Below, one piece after another: positions 58,481 through 64,000 of a stretch of 64,000 bases of DNA. The stretch is taken from positions 5,294,212 to 5,358,211 of the forward strand of contig NC_031478.1 in assembly GCF_000006565.2 (NCBI RefSeq), given 5' to 3'. The stretch's first letter is position 1. Each line of letters opens with the position of its first letter. The stretch comes from Toxoplasma gondii ME49 (taxonomy: Eukaryota > Apicomplexa > Conoidasida > Eucoccidiorida > Sarcocystidae). The notes under the pieces were generated by a model. It worked only from the letters and a program-made list of their open reading frames with translations, searched no databases and was not told where the DNA came from. Made by a program: the position numbers and the translations under genes.

Positions 58481-61400
58481 ATGTGGAGTTTTTCTTTGTC
58501 TCGTCCTCTCCTTTCTTCTGGAGGACTGAGGTCGCACCTCGCGGAAAGGAGACAGCAATCGACACAATTTTTAGACTCCGCGGCCGCCTCTCCCGCTCTC
58601 TCTCCACTTCTCTGTTCTTGCGAATATTCTCGACTGTATCCACCTTCTCTGAAGTCTCGAGGTTTTCACTCGGAACGCCTCTTGCCTTCTGCGTCTCATT
58701 CCGAGTGCCGGGTCGGCTTTCATGTCTCGCGTTTCCGGTTTCAAGGATCGACTTCTACACGCTCGATTTCTTCCGCGGCGAGAACTGCGGCCCAGCACCT
58801 GCCTGCTTCGTCATCGTCTTGTGTCTTCACTCATGCTTTCTCTCCCTCGCAGCCTCCCTTCCTTCGTTCGCAGGGAACGCGCTTTCTGCCCGACCCAACG
58901 CTGACCTTTGCTCTCCCGCAGCTGGTCGGCTCTGCTTTCTGTTCTTTGCGGTCTTCTTCAGTCTGTCGTCCCCCGTCTCTCTCTTCTCCCTTTTCTTCCC
59001 TCTGTCAGCTCTCCTTGCCTTTTCTCTCGCGCGCCGTTGCTCGCTCAGTCGTCTCTTCTTCTTCGTCGATAGCTTCTCCTTCCTCGAGCTTCTCCTCCTC
59101 GAGTCTCTCTGCTGCCTCCTCTCCACCGCGTCCCCCCTCGTCTCGTTCTTCGTCATGGTCTCTTTGGTACGTTTCTCTCTCTGCAAATTCTTCTGCGACA
59201 CCGCAAGAGCTTCTGCGTCTCCCTCCCTCTCCTGCGTCTTCTCCTTCCCTCTCGCCTTCTTCCTCTGCTCCCTCGTCTTCGGTTCAAGATGAACAGAGAG
59301 AACCTGTGCGGGGGGAAGGGCGGGAGGAGCAGTCGAACGGCGACTCTCGAGGAAGTTCGAGGAGCTTTGCAGCCTTGCCAATCACCAGTTTGTCGGTGGG
59401 TCGGACACACGGCGCCTGCGTGATCGACGGGAAGGTCTTCGCGTTCGGCAGAAGCAACGCGAAAGGCCAGCTCGGCTCGGCGCTGGCGTCTTCCGCTCTC
59501 CGTCCTTCCGGAGGTTCTTCCTTCTCTCCCATCGTTTCTCTTCTCGCGCCTCTTGCCTCTTTCTTCTCCTTCGCCAGCGCTCCCGCCTTCGAGTTAATGC
59601 AAGTAGACCCACCTGAGGGCGGCTGGAAAGGGAAGGTCGTGAAGGTCGCCTGCGGCGCCACGCACGCATGCGCCCTCACCGACCTCGGGTGTATGTACAC
59701 CTGGGGAGCGCCTTCGGGCCTCTTTCAGGGCAGCCCCCTTGGAGTGGGCGACTGCCGCCGCCGCGTCCGCCCAACTTTGGTTTCTTCGGTCAGTCGAATT
59801 TCTTCTAAAGTTTCGCTTCACATAGGGCCAGCAGTGAACTGTCTTTCGCTCGCTGCGGAGTCTCCTCGTTTTCGACTCTTCCCCACTTGCTTTTCCGTCG
59901 GCCTCGTCACACCCTCACACCCATGCACCGCTTTCTTCTCTCACTTTGTGCCTCGTTCTTGTCAACGCGTTCCGTGTCGGGACCTTTTCCTCATTCTACG
60001 CGGTTTTTTTGTTTCACTTTCTGTCGTCTCTCCCCAGTTCGTTCGAGCGAGAGAACATGTCGAGGACGTCGCCTGCGGACCTTCCTGGACGCTCTGCACC
60101 ACCCGTAAGCCATCGCGTTCTTCTTCGGATTCTCACACAGTTCGCGGCGCCTGGTGAAGAGAACGCACGCGCGCTTGCACTCTCGACGCAGACGCGCATC
60201 GTCACGTTCAGAATTCCGGAGAGACGAGACTGCGGCTCGCAGCTCTCCGGATCCTGTCGTCTTTTCTCCGTTCGTTTCTTCGAAATGCCGGTGTCTGTCT
60301 TGTGCCGTTGAAACCACAGAACCGTTCAGGTAGCGCGACACTCCGTTGTCCCTGTCTCGCTCGTCCTCTGACTTCTCTCTTCGCTCTTTCCTCGAATTCG
60401 TTGGTCATTCTCTCAACTCTGTTTCCTCGCTTCCCGCAGGCAGCAACCGCGTGTACGCGGCAGGCAGTTCGGACTTTGGAGTGACTGGCCGTGGCGCGAC
60501 GGGAAGTTCTTCCGTCTTCCAGGAAGTCGAGTTTTTCCACTCGGTTCTTCTCCCCTCTTCTCCATCTTTCGCCGCGACTTCCGCCTTTTCGCCAGCCTTC
60601 TCTTCTCCCGGCGTTCGTACGCCTGGGGGTCCTTCACGCGCGGCGGCGCCTGCAGGCGCGGAACAGGGCATCTCTGCGGGGGACTCGCAGCTTTTCTCGC
60701 CGTCGCTCGAGTCTCTCGGCGCCTTGCAAGGTCTCACAGCTGCAGAGATGCAGGCCCAGTTGCGTGGACAGCTTCCAGTGCACTTCCGGGAGAAGCTGCG
60801 CGAAAGGCGCTCTCTCGACGAGGAGCCAGCGGCGAGAAACAGTTCCAGCTTCCCTGCCTCCAGGTCCTTCCTGTGCGGCCTCCCAAACTCCGAGGCCGCG
60901 ACGCGGAGCTGCCCCGCAGAACATCCCCCCCTCCCTGGGAGGCGCCAGACGCCGCGCGACGTCTGCGGTGTACGTACACCCGAGCCCGGGAGAGCCGGCG
61001 ACGCCACAGGCTCTTTTCGAGCGCAGCGGCGCGAAACTGGATGCAGAGAAGGCGGAGCAGTTCTCGAGTGTGGGGGAACAGAGAGAGTTGCGGGAGTCTC
61101 TGCCCGCGGCGAGCCGGGAGACAGAGCGGAGAGGGCGCTGAGGAGGACTGGCCTGGTGCCGAGTCCCGATGCTGCGTCGCGCGCGAGCGGCGAGTCTCCG
61201 GGTGTCGCGGGGACCAGGGAAGGACAGAAGGGTGGAAACGACGGCGAAACCGATTCCTTTCACCACGGAGAAATGCACAGCAGAAAACAGACGAAAGTGC
61301 GACACATTGCATGCGGCTCTCGGCACTCTCTCCTCGCCACCGACGACGGTCGTTTGTGGGCATGGGGGAGAAACGAAGAGGGACAGCTTGGCAGAGAAGT

Positions 61401-63722
61401 CGAGGCCGTAAGACTTCCTGACGCAGCTTCTCAGACGCTATCGGAAGCCCCCACTTGTCGCCCTCCTTCTCCAATTTGAGAAACGCAGTACTCCCGCACT
61501 CCCAAGCACTGATATTTGCCTGTCTATACTTCGAACCTTGCACAAATATATATATATATATATATATATATTTATGTTGATAGGCGTATAGATATGTTCA
61601 TATGTATGTACGTCTTTATATTCAGGGACGTTCACCTGTTTACATGTATATGTTTGTTTGTGTCTATATGTGTCCATGCATGCTAATATAAATAAATAAA
61701 TAAATAAATAAATATATATATATATATATATATATAGGTAGAGTACCACGTAGGTGTGTTGGGGGAGAGGTGAACAGAGGCTTCCCTAAAGACTGGGAAG
61801 AAGCCGAGGGAGAGATGTTTTCTTGAGATCTGTAGTTGTTCGTGAGTGTGACTCAAGGTGTGTTGCGAACTTGTCGCTTTCGTTTTTCGTCGCAAGGAAA
61901 GTCGACGAAGCGGAGTCGCGTCCGGTGATCCATGGGGTCCGATACGATCTGGGCAGTCTGTTCATCTTTGTCTGTGTCTTTCTTCTGTCTCTTTCTCCTC
62001 TCGTTTTTGTCTCTCCATTCAGACAGCAATGACGGGCGCCAGCATCAGCTTTTCTCCCTACCCTGTCCTCGTCCACTCTCTGCTCCGAGGCGGCGCGCGC
62101 GTCTCTCAGGTGGCTGGAAGTTCCACGCAGTCCTTCGCGCTCTCGGGTGAGAGAAGGCTTCTGAGATTCGCTGTGGAGCGAATTCTTTTCCGCGCATTTC
62201 CTCTGCTGGAAATGCCGTTCTCTGAGTTCTCGCTGTTTGGGGGGAAGGAACTCTGTTGCTGCTGAGGGCAACTCGGAGATTCCTTTTTTCGACTCGCTTC
62301 TCTTCGTTGAAGGCGTTCTCTTTCTTTCTGCTTTCTTTGCAGAGGACGGAAGTCTGCATGCCTGGGGCGGCAGCTGGGGAAGAAAACCTGTGGCTATGAC
62401 TCTCCACCCTCGCTTCGAGCAGGTGAGGTCCAGAGAAAAGAAGAGTCCGCTTCGAGGAAGCAAGGAGCGAGTGAGAGAAGAACAGCAAGAGTGAGGGAGC
62501 GAGCATGAGCAGCATGAGGAGCAGGAGAAGAAGGCAACAAGCGGCAGACAGGGAACATGAGAACGAGAGGAGAAGCAGAGACCGATACAGAGAAAAACTC
62601 AGAAGCAAGGTCTGTGTTGAAACGAAGTGCAACCAATCACTCCATCTCTCACGCTGTGAAGAGGTCGTCGTTGTCACAACTGGGTACACTGAGGCAGACA
62701 GGCAAGTCCAGTTGTCAACAGAAATGCGACAAAGACACAGGCGCAGTCCGAAACATCGATACAGACATTCAGACAAAGGCGTTGATCTCTCCAGAAAAGA
62801 GTGATATGCAGCGAAACAACGAGCCCAGGTGATGTGCGGATGTCGAGCGAAAGACGCTCACAGAGAGATGGATACACCGACTTGATCCAGACCTTTGAGA
62901 GGCGGGGGGACAGAAACAATGGATCAGGAAACGCAGAGAGATCGATGCATGCAGATATGAACTTCTTCGTGAAGCGCAGAGACTCTGACCAACTAGTCTG
63001 GTGTAGACTTCCAAGGCGACAGGACTTGCGCGCGCCCAGGAAAACAGTGCGAACACCCGTCGCTGGAGGCCTGCGAAAAGAGACTTGGCTCCACGTTCTT
63101 CTCTGAGTGCGTACAGAGCGCGATAAAGGGGAATGTCACGAAGCTCGCCGCAGGATGGGAGGAGCGAGAAGACGAAGACTGCGTTCTGGCTGTCACAGGT
63201 GTGCTGCTCGCTGGGTTCCTTCTGTGTCCTCCTCTCAGTCCTGCGCGGTTTTTCTACGGATTTCTCGTCGTTTCCTGTCTCTTTTCTTTTTCGCCTTTTT
63301 CCTGCGTTATCTCGGATGTGTGGCGCGACCGCACCGTCCTTCTGTACTCGTTTCTCCCTCCCTTCCTCTTGCTTCCTCCATTTATCTCCTCTCCACGGTT
63401 TCGCTTTCGCCACCCATTCCCTCTGTTCACGTTCGCTGTCTCGTTTCCCCATTTTTTCACTGCTCGTTTCGTAGATTCCGGCGATCTCTACGTCTGGGGC
63501 GCCTCTCTCGCCGCCTCGTTCCGCGCGGCGGCGTCTGCCGCTGTTGCCTCCATGCCGGGCGCCAGGCCTGAAAAAGAGTCAACGCATGCTGAGTCCGAGA
63601 CGCGGGAAGGAGCACGAGACAAAGAGCCTGTGAAAATCGATAGAACAAAGCTTTTCGGTGGCGGGGCAGTGCGCGATGTCGCATGCGGCCCTCTTGGCGT
63701 TCTCGTTCTCGTCGAACACTGA
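58481..63722 (+). CDS. RCC1-repeat (seven-bladed propeller) protein, probably mitochondrial
   Basis: Seven exons chain in phase: 58481-59788, 60038-60104, 60440-61407, 62023-62146, 62343-62422, 63117-63198 and 63475-63722, about 958 residues. RCC1-type repeats show as VVKVACGATHACALTDLG with CMYTWGAPSG, then VEDVACGPSWTLCTT, NRVYAAGSSDFGVTG, VRHIACGSRHSLLATDDGRL with WAWGRNEEGQLG, VSQVAGSSTQSFAL with LHAWGGSWG, VTKLAAGWEE with LYVWGASLAA, and VRDVACGPLGVLVLVEH closing the last blade. An earlier SVGRTHGACVIDGKVFAFG opens the first. That is about seven blades. The N-terminal ~200 residues are Ser/Arg-rich with few acidic residues (MWSFSLSRPLLSSGG...), like a mitochondrial leader, so an organellar RCC1-like protein is more likely than nuclear RCC1 itself. 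The third exon carries a long Ala/Gly/Arg/Glu-rich insertion. The exact start of exon 6 could be 63108 instead of 63117. Partner unknown. Confidence 0.85.
61545..61737. repeat. TA and AAATA microsatellites in an RCC1 gene intron
   Basis: A TA run at 61545-61572 and an AAATA/TA run at 61685-61737 lie in the intron between exons 60440-61407 and 62023-62146. Confidence 0.9.
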
Positions 63723-64000
63723 AGACAGAAAAAAAACAGGAAGGTTTCCTCCCGTTTTTTGTAGTCTTCAGATTTGATAGTTTTTCCTCCTCTGTTTTCT
63801 TGATCACTTTTTCTCGGACTCTGTAATTTTCCTTCGCTCTCTCTAATTCGATGAGTCGTTCGCCTCCGTCCTGGTTTTCAGTCTGTGATGCGCAGTCAAA
63901 AACACATCGAATGCCGTCGTCCGGCGGATCTTTCGTTCTTTCTCTCCACATGGTCTTTCTGCTTCCTACCAGCGCGGTCTCCTTTCGCGGTCTCTTGTCC
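63723..64000. other. Downstream flank of the RCC1 protein gene
   Basis: Short AT- and pyrimidine-rich stretch after the stop, probably 3' UTR. No exon is seen before the window ends. Confidence 0.5.

Noticed and set aside
1..64000. CRISPR arrays, bacterial operons, insertion sequences or viral genes
   Set aside because: Repeats here are TA microsatellites, purine tracts and two short tandem or direct repeats. No transposase, integrase, polymerase or capsid motif was seen, and the gene structures are eukaryotic.

Overview
The window is nuclear DNA of a coccidian apicomplexan close to Toxoplasma, Hammondia or Neospora. The evidence is intron-rich genes with canonical GT...AG introns, a base composition near 50-55% GC broken by TA microsatellites inside introns, many TGCATGC motifs, start contexts of the CAAAATGG type, and Ser-, Arg- and Glu-rich expansions inside otherwise conserved eukaryotic proteins. 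I cannot separate these genera from the sequence alone. No virus, transposase, CRISPR array or bacterial operon is visible.

Left third (1-20 kb): the 3' part of SRP9 (+, 348-1510); a divergent two-exon F1-ATPase alpha-like gene with a mitochondrial presequence (+, 3972-7493); an unrecognised multi-exon gene (-, 12310 to 7505) whose stop codon lies 11 bp from the alpha-like stop; two tRNA-Arg(TCT) genes (12766-12838 and 14183-14255); a doubtful minus-strand mitochondrial-type membrane protein frame (16638-17495); and a three-exon gene with a signal peptide and a possible apicoplast leader (+, 18576-19896).

Middle (21-46 kb): an 11-exon PMS2-type MutL mismatch-repair gene (-, 31885 to 21156) and the 10-exon mitochondrial processing peptidase beta gene (+, 33092-38718) are divergent and share a 1.2-kb upstream region. 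MPP beta then runs tail-to-tail into the 11-exon COP9 signalosome subunit 2 gene (-, 46027 to 40016).

Right third (46-64 kb): a 5-kb divergent interval with an exact 4 x 43-bp tandem repeat; a nine-exon NAK/AAK1-type protein kinase (+, 51090-56011); and a seven-exon RCC1-repeat protein (+, 58481-63722).

Exons were assigned by following reading frame and splice phase, and family similarity was recalled from memory. The models for F1 alpha-like, PMS2, MPP beta, CSN2, the kinase and the RCC1 protein all close in phase from start to stop. The genes are housekeeping functions and do not form a pathway. Three have, or appear to have, mitochondrial leaders (F1 alpha-like, MPP beta, RCC1 protein). 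The most unusual signal that gene annotation does not explain is a near-palindromic element of the form GGTGTAYGTACACC. It recurs about 17 times, in exons of several genes, in introns and in intergenic DNA.
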